DNA of 64,000 nucleotides from Jiangella alkaliphila. Lineage in GTDB: Bacteria > Actinomycetota > Actinomycetes > Jiangellales > Jiangellaceae. A model generated the notes under the pieces. The model worked only from the letters and a program-made list of their open reading frames with translations. It was not told where the DNA came from and did no database searches. The first letter of the stretch is position 1. Each line of letters starts with the position of its first letter. Below, piece by piece: positions 38,360 to 46,705 of this stretch. The stretch lies in contig NZ_LT629791.1 in NCBI RefSeq assembly GCF_900105925.1, positions 4,682,001 through 4,746,000 of the forward strand, in the 5' to 3' direction. Position numbers and translations under genes: made by a program.

Positions 38360-38394
38360 TGCCTCGCCTGCTTCCTGTCGAGTGACACTCATCG

Positions 38395-38412
38395 TATCGG
38401 CCTAGCCCGAAA
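38395..38412. promoter_or_regulatory. Operator site 3 of the CGG-N6-CCG regulon
   Basis: TATCGGCCTAGCCCGAAA, core at 38398-38409, in the 81-bp gap between the divergent DegT gene and the regulator at 38441. It lies 28 bp before the regulator ATG and 35 bp before the DegT GTG, so one site can serve both and would give autoregulation. Confidence 0.75.
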
Positions 38413-38440
38413 TCTGGAGTGGGTGGCTACAGTTGTCGCC

Positions 38441-39667
38441 ATGGACACCTCCATCGGCGTGGTCGGCCCGCACGACCTGGTCGACAGCGTCGCGACGGTC
38501 TGCGAAGAACAGGCCGGGGTGCGGGTGCACCGGTTCGACTACGACCACGAGACCCAGGCCAGCGCCATGGTCACGACGCACGCGTCGGGGGTCGACGCCT
38601 GGTTGTTCACCGGCATCGTTCCGTACACCCTCGCACACGACGCGCTGACCCGCCCGGCCGCGTTCGTCGACTACAGCGGATCGACGCTGCTCGAAGCCCT
38701 GGTACGGCTGCTGCGCGACGGCCACGACGTCACCCGGCTGTCGGTCGACACCCTCGACCCCGCGCAGGTGCACGGCACCCTGCGCGACGCCGGCGTGCCG
38801 GTCTCCGACGTGCGCACGCTGCCGTACCGGCCGGGCGCCACGGCCGCCGACTTCGCCGCCTTCCACCGCCGCCACGCCACCCGTCACGACGGCACCGTCG
38901 CCGTCACGTGCCTGGCGTCGGTGCACGACGAGCTCAGCGGCCACCTGCCGGTGTTCCGGCTGGCGCCGTCCGGGCAGTCGGTGCGCGCGGCGCTGCGCCA
39001 GCTGCTGCTGTCGGCGACCAGCCAGATCCAGGAGGACGCGCAGGTCGCGCTCGGGCTGGTCGAGGTCTCCCCCGCCACCGAGCTCGACGACCTCGCCCGC
39101 GAGGTGGGGCTGCTCGGCGGCTCGCTGTCGCAGTACTCCGAGACGCTGTCGCTGATCGTGACCACCCGGGGGCCGCTGCACGACGCCTCGCGCGGGTTCA
39201 CCGCGCTGCCGTTCCTGCACCGCCTCGGGCAGCGGCACGACGTCGTGCGCGTCGGCTTCGGCATCGGGCACAGCGGCGCCGAGGCCGAGCGGCTGGCCCG
39301 CCGGGCGCTGGCCCGGGCCCGCAGCCACGGCGACGTCGCCGCCGTCGTGTCGTCGCGCAACGACGTCGACATCCTGCTCGAGACCGTCGCGCCGGCCGAG
39401 GCGCCCAAAGCGGCGCAGAGCCGGGCGGTCGTCGCCAGCCGGGTCGGGCTGTCCGTCGGCACGCTCGACCGCCTCCGCGACATCACCGCCGCCACCGACG
39501 ACCGCCCGCTCACCACCCGCGACGTCGCCGACGGGCTCGGCGTGCAGCTGCGGACGGCACGCCGCATCCTGCAGCGGCTGGAGCTCGCGGGGTGTGCGGA
39601 ACGGTCCGGCAGCCTGGAGTCCGGGACGATCGGGCGGCCGCTGACGCTGTACCGCATCACGCTGTGA
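38441..39667 (+). CDS. Transcriptional regulator with degenerate GGDEF-like region and C-terminal winged helix
   Basis: 408 aa from ATG 38441. The N-terminal part (about 1-150) begins SIGVVGPHDLVDSVATV and looks like a ligand-binding alpha/beta fold. The middle part (about 190-320) ends VGFGIGHSGAEAERLARRAL, resembling GGDEF-like regions that have lost the active motif, as in PucR/CdaR-type regulators. The C terminus (about 340-400) is a winged helix-turn-helix (TTRDVADGLGVQLRTARRIL). It is divergent from a regulon operon, with an operator in the shared promoter, and is the only DNA-binding protein in the 26-58 kb set. It is therefore the best candidate for the factor binding the CGG-N6-CCG sites. 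Confidence 0.8.
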   Translation: MDTSIGVVGPHDLVDSVATVCEEQAGVRVHRFDYDHETQASAMVTTHASGVDAWLFTGIVPYTLAHDALTRPAAFVDYSGSTLLEALVRLLRDGHDVTRLSVDTLDPAQVHGTLRDAGVPVSDVRTLPYRPGATAADFAAFHRRHATRHDGTVAVTCLASVHDELSGHLPVFRLAPSGQSVRAALRQLLLSATSQIQEDAQVALGLVEVSPATELDDLAREVGLLGGSLSQYSETLSLIVTTRGPLHDASRGFTALPFLHRLGQRHDVVRVGFGIGHSGAEAERLARRALARARSHGDVAAVVSSRNDVDILLETVAPAEAPKAAQSRAVVASRVGLSVGTLDRLRDITAATDDRPLTTRDVADGLGVQLRTARRILQRLELAGCAERSGSLESGTIGRPLTLYRITL

Positions 39668-39684
39668 CATGGCGCTGGGACCTG

Positions 39685-40719
39685 TCACGGGCCGAGCCAG
39701 CGGTCCAGACGCTCGGCGATGAACTCGTCGTCGCGCAGCTGGGGGTACGCGGCCCAGATGCGGTCGATCTCGTTCAGCTGACCCGGCGAGAGCACCTCGG
39801 CCTCGTCCAGGCACCACAGGCCGGCCAGCAGGCCCTGCCGGCGCAGCACCTCGTGGATGCCCGGCACACAGCCGTGGAACCCGTGCGCGGCGTCGAAGAT
39901 GGCCGCGTTGGCGTCGGTGAGGACGGGGTTCAGCGCGAGCAGCTCGCGCAGCGCGGCATCGTCGCCGGCCCGTGCGCGGCCCGCGGCGGCGAGGACGTCC
40001 ACCGCGCCGCGCACCCACACCGCCCACTGCCCGAGCAGGCCGCCGACCACCTCGATCCGCTGCCCGTCCAGCTCGTACGTCGTGAGCAGGTCCATGACGA
40101 TGTGGTCGTCGTTGCCGGTGTACAGCGCGATGTCGCCGGCGCGGCCGGACAGCGCCAGGCCGTGGACGACCTCGAGCGTGGCGTACCGGTCGAACGGCGC
40201 GACCTTGACGCCGGTCACCGCGGGCTGCTCGGCCAGCCGCCGCCAGAAGTCGCGGCCGAGGACGCGGCCGCCGACGGCCGGCTGCAGGTAGAAGCCGATG
40301 ACCGGGATGACCTCGCCGACGGCGCGGGCGCGGGCGAGCAGGTCGTCCTCGGAGGCGTCGCCGGTGCCGTACGGCGTCAGCAGCGCCAGGTCGTAGCCCA
40401 GGTCGCGGGCCAGCTCGGCCTCGGCGACGGCCTGCTCCGTCGGCCCGACGATGCCGGTGACCAGAACGGGCGCCTGCTCGGGGTACTCGGCGGCGGTCTC
40501 GGCGGCCAGTTCCAGCACCGGGGCGAGCAGGCCGCGGCCGGGCTCGTGCACGGCGAACTGGGTGGTGTGGACGGCGACCGCCAGGCCGGTGGCGCCGGCC
40601 TCGACGTAGTACCGCGAGAGCGCCCGCTGCCGCCGTTCGTCCAGCTTGCGGTCGTCGTCCAGGGCGAGCGGATGCGCGGGGATCACGCCACCGGCGCGGA
40701 ACCGGTCCAGGGCGGTCAT
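39685..40719 (-). CDS. Dihydrodipicolinate synthase-family aldolase/dehydratase (paralogue 2)
   Basis: 344 aa from ATG 40719, which overlaps the preceding stop by one base (TGATG). DapA-like barrel with Schiff-base Lys 172 in TGVKVAPFD and Tyr 144 in GFYLQPAVGG. The long C-terminal extension (about 290-344) is unlike DapA. Likely to cleave or dehydrate a 2-keto-3-deoxy acid or similar (inference). It forms a two-gene operon with the SDR gene upstream, under the operator at 41762. Confidence 0.87.
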   Translation of the reverse strand: MTALDRFRAGGVIPAHPLALDDDRKLDERRQRALSRYYVEAGATGLAVAVHTTQFAVHEPGRGLLAPVLELAAETAAEYPEQAPVLVTGIVGPTEQAVAEAELARDLGYDLALLTPYGTGDASEDDLLARARAVGEVIPVIGFYLQPAVGGRVLGRDFWRRLAEQPAVTGVKVAPFDRYATLEVVHGLALSGRAGDIALYTGNDDHIVMDLLTTYELDGQRIEVVGGLLGQWAVWVRGAVDVLAAAGRARAGDDAALRELLALNPVLTDANAAIFDAAHGFHGCVPGIHEVLRRQGLLAGLWCLDEAEVLSPGQLNEIDRIWAAYPQLRDDEFIAERLDRWLGP

Positions 40720-41735
40720 CAGAACTTCCCGTCGCGTCGCTGGAACTTGGTCGGCTTGCCCAGCGTCGGCAGGCCGGCCCGGACCCAGTGCGCGGTCGCC
40801 TCGACCAGCTCGGGCACCGCCACGTCCGGGTAGCCGAACAGCCCGTGGCAGCGCTGCGCGTTGGCCAGCAGGGCCGTCGGCTCCTCCTCGCCGGTGAACG
40901 TCACCGGCTTGTCCAGCGCCGCGGACAGGTCGGTGGCCAGCCGGCGGACGCTGTGCGTCTCGGGGCCGGTGACGTTGAGCAGCAGCGGCGGGGTCGACAC
41001 GTGCAGCAGCGCCCGCAGCGTCACCTCGTTCGCGTAGCCCTGCCAGACCAGGTTGAGGCTGCCCATCGTGATGTCGACCGGCTCGCCCGCGTCGATCGTC
41101 TGGGCGAGGTCGACCAGCACGCCGTAGCGCATCTCGACGGCGTAGTTGAGCCGGATGATCGCCATCGGCGTGCCGTCGCGCCGCGACGCCGCCTCGAGGA
41201 TCCGCTCGCGGCCGAGGCAGGACATCGCGTACTCGCCGATCGGCCCGGGCAGCGCGTCCTCGGTGGCGCCGCCGCTGCCGACCCCGACCAGCGGGTACAC
41301 GTTGCCGGTCGAGAGCGCGCTGATGCGGCTGCCGGCGTAGCGGCGGGCGACGCGGCCGGGCAGGTAGACGTTCGTCTCCCAGGTGCCGGACTGGTTGCCC
41401 TCGGTGCCGAACTTCGCGCCGACCAGGTACACGACGTTCGCGGCGTCGGGCAGCGCGGCCAGGGCGTCGTCGTCGGCCACGTCGGCGGCGACGACCTGCG
41501 CGCCGGTCGCCTCCATGGCCTCGCGGGCGCCTGGCCCGCTGTACCGGGACACCGCGATGACGCGGGCGCCGGTGCCGGCCTCCTCGACGCCCCGCACGGC
41601 CAGCCTGACCAGGCTGACGCCCAGCTTGCCGCTCGCGCCGAGCACCACCAGGTCGCCGTCGAGCCGGCGCAGGTCCTCCACCAACTCCGGCCGTGGCCGC
41701 GACAGTCGCTCGTCCAGCTCGTCGATGCTCCGCAC
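40719..41735 (-). CDS. NAD-dependent epimerase/dehydratase (extended SDR)
   Basis: 338 aa. Rossmann motif VVLGASGKLGVSLVR begins near residue 30, after a leading helix. ALSTGNVYPL precedes the active-site region, which reads EYAMSCLGRER, with the Lys of YxxxK replaced by Gly-Arg spacing. The exact catalytic residues are therefore uncertain, and the enzyme may use an atypical site. GTG 41735 follows GGAGGGG. It is the first gene of a two-gene operon in the regulon and would fit oxidation of a sugar before aldol cleavage. Confidence 0.82.
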   Translation of the reverse strand: MRSIDELDERLSRPRPELVEDLRRLDGDLVVLGASGKLGVSLVRLAVRGVEEAGTGARVIAVSRYSGPGAREAMEATGAQVVAADVADDDALAALPDAANVVYLVGAKFGTEGNQSGTWETNVYLPGRVARRYAGSRISALSTGNVYPLVGVGSGGATEDALPGPIGEYAMSCLGRERILEAASRRDGTPMAIIRLNYAVEMRYGVLVDLAQTIDAGEPVDITMGSLNLVWQGYANEVTLRALLHVSTPPLLLNVTGPETHSVRRLATDLSAALDKPVTFTGEEEPTALLANAQRCHGLFGYPDVAVPELVEATAHWVRAGLPTLGKPTKFQRRDGKF

Positions 41736-41761
41736 CCGCGCACCCCTCCGTGTTCACGTAC

Positions 41762-41779
41762 TTACGGTCCAGACCGTAA
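41762..41779. promoter_or_regulatory. Operator site 4 of the CGG-N6-CCG regulon
   Basis: TTACGGTCCAGACCGTAA, a perfect palindrome with a 2-bp centre, core at 41765-41776, 26 bp upstream of the SDR start. It covers the -10 element of the promoter 41773-41802. Confidence 0.8.
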
Positions 41780-41802
41780 TTTGCGGGACGTGAAAATGTC
41801 AA
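41773..41802 (-). promoter_or_regulatory. Promoter of the SDR/DapA-like operon
   Basis: On the minus strand: consensus -35 TTGACA (41802-41797), 18-bp spacer, -10 TACGGT (41778-41773). The -10 is inside operator site 4, so an occupied operator would block RNA polymerase. Confidence 0.65.
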
Positions 41803-41853
41803 GAGCGCGGAGAGCGGTGCTGTCAAGGCAGGTACTTGCGGTGAAATGGGTGG

Positions 41854-41991
41854 TTACTCGGCGGCCAGTCCGGCCCCGAAGACGATGGCGAACCCCACGG
41901 CGAAGCCCGCGGCGGAATGGTCGAAGATCAGGGCCAGCAGCAGGCCCAGTCCGAACGCGACCATGAATCTCTTAGCCAGCTTCTGACCCAT
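41854..41991 (-). CDS. Small membrane protein of 45 residues
   Basis: ATG 41991 is 6 nt after GGGAG. The product is a basic N terminus (MGQKLAKRF) followed by two adjoining hydrophobic segments, about residues 9-22 and 28-42, with a DHSA turn. I do not recognise a family. A real gene is supported by the good ribosome-binding site and the hydrophobic hairpin. It lies between the SDR operon promoter and the DegT operon end. Confidence 0.6.
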   Translation of the reverse strand: MGQKLAKRFMVAFGLGLLLALIFDHSAAGFAVGFAIVFGAGLAAE

Positions 41992-42147
41992 CGCCACTCC
42001 CTGCAGTGGTGGGGACAACGCTGGTTCCATGATCAGCCAGAAAGCCGGGTCGGGCGCAACCGAAAGTCTCACATTGAGGGACGCCGTCTCGCGGTTCGTC
42101 CCGGTTCTGCCGGAAATCAGGCCAGGCAACACGCCGCACCCAGCAAA

Positions 42148-42208
42148 GTTGATCATGGAGCAAGGAGGCTCCCGGCGCGGTTTTGAGCCGACCTTCTCCA
42201 TGATCAAC
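42148..42208. repeat. Dispersed palindromic repeat, family B, copy 2
   Basis: Arms GTTGATCATGGAG (42148-42160) and CTCCATGATCAAC (42196-42208). Read on the minus strand, the right part and loop (GAAGGTCGGCTCAAAACCGC) are nearly identical to copy 1 at 19734-19814, so it is an inverted, partly diverged copy. It supplies the stop codon of the DegT-family gene at 42204. Confidence 0.8.
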
Positions 42209-43388
42209 GGGGTGGGGCCGGGAATGCCCTGACGTCGCCGAAGACCCGCCGGACCGCGGCCACGACGTCGTCGGCGCCGTCCGGTCCGGCCATGAGCTGC
42301 GGCTGGCGCAGCCAGAACACCGTCGCGGCGGCCGCCTCCGCCCCCGGGGCCGGCAGCGCCCGGGCCTGCCCGCGCAGCGGCTCCAGGCCGCCCAGCGGGG
42401 GGTAGCCGGCGTCGACGGGCACGCCCTCGGCCGCCAGCGCACGGCCGGCCCAGTCGCGGTCGACGCCGGGCGCGGCCCGCAGCATCAGCAGGTGCCGCGA
42501 GTCGGCCGTGGTCCCCGGCGGCTGTGGCACCACCTCGACCGGCCGGTCCGCGGCCGCCAGCCCGTCGACCACCCGGCGGGCGAACGCGTCGCGCGCGGCG
42601 ACCTCGTCGTCCAGGCGCTCCAGCCAAGGCAGCAGCAGCGCCGCCTGCAGCTCCGTCATGCGCAGGTTCCAGCCGATCTCGGCGTGGTGGTACCAGGCGC
42701 CGTCGCGGACCCGGCCGACGTTGCAGGCCGACCAGATGCGGGCGGCGAGGTCATCGTCGTCGGTGACGATCAGGCCGCCCTCGCCGGCGGTCATCGCCTT
42801 GCTGGACTGGAAGCTGAACGTGCCGGCCGTCCCGTGCGCGCCGACCGGCCGGCCGTTGTACGCGGCGCCGTGCGCCTGCGCGCTGTCCTCGACGACCGCC
42901 AGGCCGTGCTCCGCGGCCAGCGCCAGCAGCTCGTCCAGCGGCGCCGGGCTGCCGGCCAGGTGCACCGGCATGACGGCGCGGGTCCGGTCGCTCAGCGCGG
43001 GCCGGACGGTGCCGGCCGTCAGGTGCAGGTGGGCGGGGTCGACGTCGGCGACCACCGGCACGGCGCCCAGCAGCAGCACCGCCGTGGCGCAGGCGACGAA
43101 CGTGTACGCCGGCACCACCACCTCGTCGCCGGGCCGGACGCCCGCGGCGCGCAGCGCGACGAACAGCGCCAGCGTCCCGTTCGTCAGCACGATGCCGTGC
43201 TTCGCGGCGTGCCGCCGGGCGAACTCGGCCGCCAGCTGCTCGCACAGCGGCCCGGACGTCGCGCCCCAGTGGCCGCTGTCGACCACCTCGGCCAGCAGCT
43301 TGCGCTGCGCGTCCGACGCGGGCGGCGGCCAGGCCGGCCAGGGTGCGCGGCGGACCGGGTCGCCGCCGTCGATCGCGAGTGTCGTCAT
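42204..43388 (-). CDS. DegT/DnrJ/EryC1/StrS-family PLP enzyme (module 2)
   Basis: 394 aa. ATG 43388 follows AGGAG with 6 nt. LTNGTLALFVAL is the phosphate loop, VVEDSAQAHGA carries the PLP Asp (168), and Lys 197 in FSFQSSKAMTAGEGG forms the Schiff base. It is a diverged paralogue of the enzyme at 37127-38359, so the two may act on different intermediates or form a heteromer. It is the last gene of the six-gene unit that begins with the solute-binding protein. Confidence 0.88.
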   Translation of the reverse strand: MTTLAIDGGDPVRRAPWPAWPPPASDAQRKLLAEVVDSGHWGATSGPLCEQLAAEFARRHAAKHGIVLTNGTLALFVALRAAGVRPGDEVVVPAYTFVACATAVLLLGAVPVVADVDPAHLHLTAGTVRPALSDRTRAVMPVHLAGSPAPLDELLALAAEHGLAVVEDSAQAHGAAYNGRPVGAHGTAGTFSFQSSKAMTAGEGGLIVTDDDDLAARIWSACNVGRVRDGAWYHHAEIGWNLRMTELQAALLLPWLERLDDEVAARDAFARRVVDGLAAADRPVEVVPQPPGTTADSRHLLMLRAAPGVDRDWAGRALAAEGVPVDAGYPPLGGLEPLRGQARALPAPGAEAAAATVFWLRQPQLMAGPDGADDVVAAVRRVFGDVRAFPAPPR

Positions 43389-43396
43389 GGCGTCTC

Positions 43397-44155
43397 CTAC
43401 GAGGCGAGGGTGAGGCGCCGGCCGAGCAGCCGGACCGCGTTGCCGCCCAGCACGAGCGCGCGGTCGGCGTCGGACAGCCGGGCGAGGCGGACCTTCCCCA
43501 GGCCCAGCCGCGGGTCGAGGAAGCACGCGTCGGTGCCGAACAGCACCCGGTCGGCGCCGGCAGTGGCGACCAGGCGCTCCAGCCAGCGGGTGGTCAGCCG
43601 GGAGCCGCAGATCTCCAGGTACAGGTTGGGCTGCGCGGCGGCCAGCCGGGCGGCGCGGTCGAAGCCGTCCTGCCAGAGCCCGGCGTGCCCGACGAGGATC
43701 GGCAGCGTGGGGTGCCGGCGGGCCAGCTCGGCGAGGTCGCCCGGGTCGGAGTACGGCGAGCGCGTCTGCCCGTGCGACAGCACCGTGGCGCCGGCCGCGG
43801 CGGCCAGCTCGAGCAGCGGCTCGTACCGCGGGTCGGTGGCGGCGCACAGGTGAGTGTCCGGGTGCAGTTTCAGGCCCCAGACGCCGGGCCGGTCCAGCTG
43901 GTCGCGCAGCCGCGCGGCTGCGTCCGGATGGTGCGGGTCGGCGACCAGCCAGACGCCGATGCGGCCCGGGTGCCGGGCGGCCTCGGCCAGCGCCAGCTCG
44001 TTGCCCGCGGCGACGTCGCGGCCGACGGCGACCAGGTGCGACACGCCGACGGCGTCGATGCCGATCTCGGTGTTGACGTCCACCAGCCAGGCCGCGCCGG
44101 GCTCCGGGACGAAGAAGTCCGCCCAGCCGCCGACGTGGCCGTGCGCGTCGATCAC
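43397..44155 (-). CDS. Amidohydrolase-2 family metal-dependent hydrolase (intact member, module 2)
   Basis: 252 aa from GTG 44155, aligned with the start of the module 1 homologue (VIDAHGHVGG versus MIVDVHGHWG); TTG 44164 is an alternative. HxH is present, followed by KLHPDTH, LSHGQ, VGHAG and FGTDACFLD, giving the complete set of metal and catalytic positions expected for COG2159-type hydrolases. Suggested role: lactone hydrolysis or decarboxylation of a sugar-derived acid (inference). It is coupled with the degenerate homologue just upstream. Confidence 0.86.
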   Translation of the reverse strand: MIDAHGHVGGWADFFVPEPGAAWLVDVNTEIGIDAVGVSHLVAVGRDVAAGNELALAEAARHPGRIGVWLVADPHHPDAAARLRDQLDRPGVWGLKLHPDTHLCAATDPRYEPLLELAAAAGATVLSHGQTRSPYSDPGDLAELARRHPTLPILVGHAGLWQDGFDRAARLAAAQPNLYLEICGSRLTTRWLERLVATAGADRVLFGTDACFLDPRLGLGKVRLARLSDADRALVLGGNAVRLLGRRLTLAS

Positions 44156-44160
44156 CGGGG

Positions 44161-44880
44161 TCAAGATCTCACCGCCTCGAACGAGCCGGACGCGATCAGC
44201 TCGATGTCCGCCTCCGGCAGCCGCAGGTGGTCCAGCTGGAACCGTGGCCCCGCGTCGTCCCACACCGGGGCGCCGGTGCCGAACACCAGCCGGTGCGCGC
44301 CGGCCTGCCGGGCCAGCCACTCGACGGCGCCGGCCGCGGCGAGCGTCCCGGTCTCGACGTACACGCCCGGGTTGGCGTCGAGCAGCTCGGCCAGCTCGCG
44401 CAGCGACCGGTAGCCCGGCGAGAGCACCAGCACCCGCAGCTCCGGCACCGCCGTGGCCAGCGCACGGACGCGGTCCAGGCCGGTCTCGAGCGCGTCCAGC
44501 GCGAGCGGGACGCCGGCCGCGGCCAGCTCGTTCCACCACCGCAGCGCCACCGGCCCGGTGAGCGCGAACCGGTGCCTGACCGGGCAGGCCCGCACCATCG
44601 CCGGCGCGGCGTCGACGACCGCGCCGGGGCCGTCCGGCCAGCCTGCGCCCGGCACCGCGGGCAGGATCACCGGGACGCTGACCAGCCGCTCGTGCGCGTC
44701 GTCGCCGCCGGGACGCTCGTGCGCCGGGTCGCCGTACAGCCCGTTGCTCGGGGTGACGGCGGCGCCGTCGATGCCGAGGTGGTCCAGCTCCGCGAGCAGG
44801 CCCGCGACGTCGACTGACGGCACGTGGTCGCCCGGCACCGGCCCGAGCAGCCGGTGGGCGTCGAAGATCCGCACCGGCAA
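44161..44880 (-). CDS. Amidohydrolase-like protein lacking metal ligands (module 2)
   Basis: 239 aa from TTG 44880, 6 nt after GAAGGG; GTG 44874 is the alternative. Same overall length and order as its neighbours, but the first motif reads FDAHRLLGP (second His lost) and the C-terminal Asp motif reads FGTGAPVWD (Asp replaced by Gly). The His residues of the middle strands are also missing. It is probably inactive as a hydrolase, and mirrors the degenerate member of module 1. Confidence 0.8.
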   Translation of the reverse strand: MPVRIFDAHRLLGPVPGDHVPSVDVAGLLAELDHLGIDGAAVTPSNGLYGDPAHERPGGDDAHERLVSVPVILPAVPGAGWPDGPGAVVDAAPAMVRACPVRHRFALTGPVALRWWNELAAAGVPLALDALETGLDRVRALATAVPELRVLVLSPGYRSLRELAELLDANPGVYVETGTLAAAGAVEWLARQAGAHRLVFGTGAPVWDDAGPRFQLDHLRLPEADIELIASGSFEAVRS

Positions 44881-44882
44881 AG

Positions 44883-45761
44883 TCAGCCCTTCAACCCGGT
44901 GGTCGCGATGCTGTTCACCAGGTACCGCTGGAGGACGCCGAAGATGACCAGGCACGGGATGACGCTGATCGCGGCCGACGCCATGATGCGCGCCCGCGCC
45001 ACCGTCTCGGCGTTCAGGGTCGACAGCCCGACCGTCAGCGTGCGCATGTCGTCAGTCTGCGCGATCACCAGCGGCCACAGGAAGTCGTTCCAGTGCCACA
45101 GGAACACGAAGATGCCCAGCGTCGCCAGGACCGGCTTGGTGAGCGGCAGCACCAGCCGCCAGAACACCGTCCACTCCCCCGCGCCGTCGATCTTCGCCGC
45201 GTCGAACAGGTCGTCCGGCAGCCCCTTGATGAACTGGCGCATCAGGAACACCGCCTGCGAGTTCGCCAGCGTCGGCACGATCAGCCCCCAGAACGTGTTG
45301 ACGCCCTCCATCCGCGACACCAGCACGAACATCGGGATCAGCGTGGCCTGGGCCGGCACCATCAGCGTCGCCAGGAACGACCACATCAGCGCGTTGCTGC
45401 CGGGGAACCGCTTGCGGGCGAACGCGTAGCCGGCCATCGCCGCCGTCAGCAGGATGACCACGACGGAGACGATCGAGTAGATGAACGAGTTCAGCGTCCA
45501 GCGCAGGAACGAGGACGCCGACAGGACGGCGGACAGGTTGTCCCACGTCACCTCCTCGGGCCACCGCTGCGGGATCGTCTGCGCGCCCTCGGGCGTCACC
45601 GCGAGCACGATCACGGCGACGAACGGCACCACGGTGAAGACCGACGCCAGGATCAGCAGGACGGTCAGCCAGATGTTCGCCCCGCTCCGCCGGCGGCGAC
45701 GGCGCCCGGTGCCGGCCGGGTCCGTCGCCGCCGGAGCGGGGGGTGCGGTGAGCGTGGTCAC
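44883..45761 (-). CDS. Carbohydrate ABC transporter permease (MalG type)
   Basis: 292 aa from GTG 45761, overlapping the preceding permease stop (GTGA). Six membrane segments. The EAA loop reads DAAKIDGAGEWTVFWRLVLP, which contacts the ATPase, and the family ending VNSIATTGLKG is present. An Arg-rich N terminus precedes helix 1. It forms the import channel with the next permease and the binding protein. No ATPase gene is nearby, so a shared MsiK-type ATPase encoded elsewhere is likely. Confidence 0.94.
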   Translation of the reverse strand: MTTLTAPPAPAATDPAGTGRRRRRRSGANIWLTVLLILASVFTVVPFVAVIVLAVTPEGAQTIPQRWPEEVTWDNLSAVLSASSFLRWTLNSFIYSIVSVVVILLTAAMAGYAFARKRFPGSNALMWSFLATLMVPAQATLIPMFVLVSRMEGVNTFWGLIVPTLANSQAVFLMRQFIKGLPDDLFDAAKIDGAGEWTVFWRLVLPLTKPVLATLGIFVFLWHWNDFLWPLVIAQTDDMRTLTVGLSTLNAETVARARIMASAAISVIPCLVIFGVLQRYLVNSIATTGLKG

Positions 45762-46663
45762 GTGTTCTCCCGGTCCAGGACGTAGCGCTGCACCAGGGAG
45801 ATCACGAGGACCACGAGGAACAGCATGACGCCGATGGTGGCTGCGTAGCCGAAGTCGAAGAACTTGAAGCCCTGGTCGTAGAGCATGTAGACCAGCCCGT
45901 ACGACGCTCGGGCCGGGCCGCCGCCGGTCATGACGTAGATCGTGTCGAACACCTGGAACGCCACGATCGTCTCGATGACCAGCACGAAGAAGATCACCGG
46001 GCGCAGCAGCGGCAGCGTGATGCGGCGGAACTTGGCCCATGCGCCGGCGCCGTCGAGCGTCGCCGCCTCCATGAGGTCCTCGGGGATGTTCTTCAGCCCA
46101 GCCAGCAGGATGAGCATCGAGTAGCCGAAGCTCTTCCACACCGACACGATGGCCAGCGAGCCCAGCACCATCGCCTGGTTGCCGGTGAGGAACGCCACCG
46201 GCCCGAGGCCGATGCGCTCCAGCGCGCCGTTGATCAGCCCGTCGGACTGGTAGATCCAGATCCAGATGATGCCGGCCATGACGAACGAGGTGACGTACGG
46301 CAGGAACAGCAGCCCCCGGAACAGCCCGCGGCCGCGCACCACGTGGTGCAGCATCGTCGCCGTGCCCAGCGACACCACCAGCGTGAGCGGCACGTACATC
46401 AGCGCGTAGAGCAGCGTGACGCGCAGGCTGTCGAAGAACAGGTCGTCCTCGATCAGGCGGCGGTAGTTCTCCGCGCCGATGAAGGTGAACTCGCCGCTGA
46501 GCCGGTAGTCGGTGAAGCTCATCCCGACCGCGCCGAGGCTCGGCACGAACCGGAAGATCACGAACAGCACCAGCATCGGCAGGACGAAGATCAGTCCCCA
46601 GCCGGGGTCGCGGACGCGCTGCCGCCACGTCGGGCGAGGAGCGGCCGTGCGTTCCAACGTCAT
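45758..46663 (-). CDS. Carbohydrate ABC transporter permease (MalF type)
   Basis: 301 aa from ATG 46663, which follows GAGGAG with 6 nt; an in-frame ATG at 46684 overlaps no such site. Six membrane helices. The EAA loop is EAATLDGAGAWAKFRRITLP. FVLPMLVLFVIFRFVPS marks the first helix. Partner of the MalG-type permease. Confidence 0.94.
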   Translation of the reverse strand: MTLERTAAPRPTWRQRVRDPGWGLIFVLPMLVLFVIFRFVPSLGAVGMSFTDYRLSGEFTFIGAENYRRLIEDDLFFDSLRVTLLYALMYVPLTLVVSLGTATMLHHVVRGRGLFRGLLFLPYVTSFVMAGIIWIWIYQSDGLINGALERIGLGPVAFLTGNQAMVLGSLAIVSVWKSFGYSMLILLAGLKNIPEDLMEAATLDGAGAWAKFRRITLPLLRPVIFFVLVIETIVAFQVFDTIYVMTGGGPARASYGLVYMLYDQGFKFFDFGYAATIGVMLFLVVLVISLVQRYVLDRENT

Positions 46664-46705
46664 ACGGTTCTCCTCGCCCGCCATGGGGCGTCAGCGGTGG
46701 CGGCG

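Noticed and set aside
38360-38392. ATG at 38392 as start of the DegT-family gene
   Set aside because: It lies 2 bp from the operator with no ribosome-binding site, and the eleven extra residues have no counterpart in the paralogue, which begins at the position equivalent to GTG 38359.
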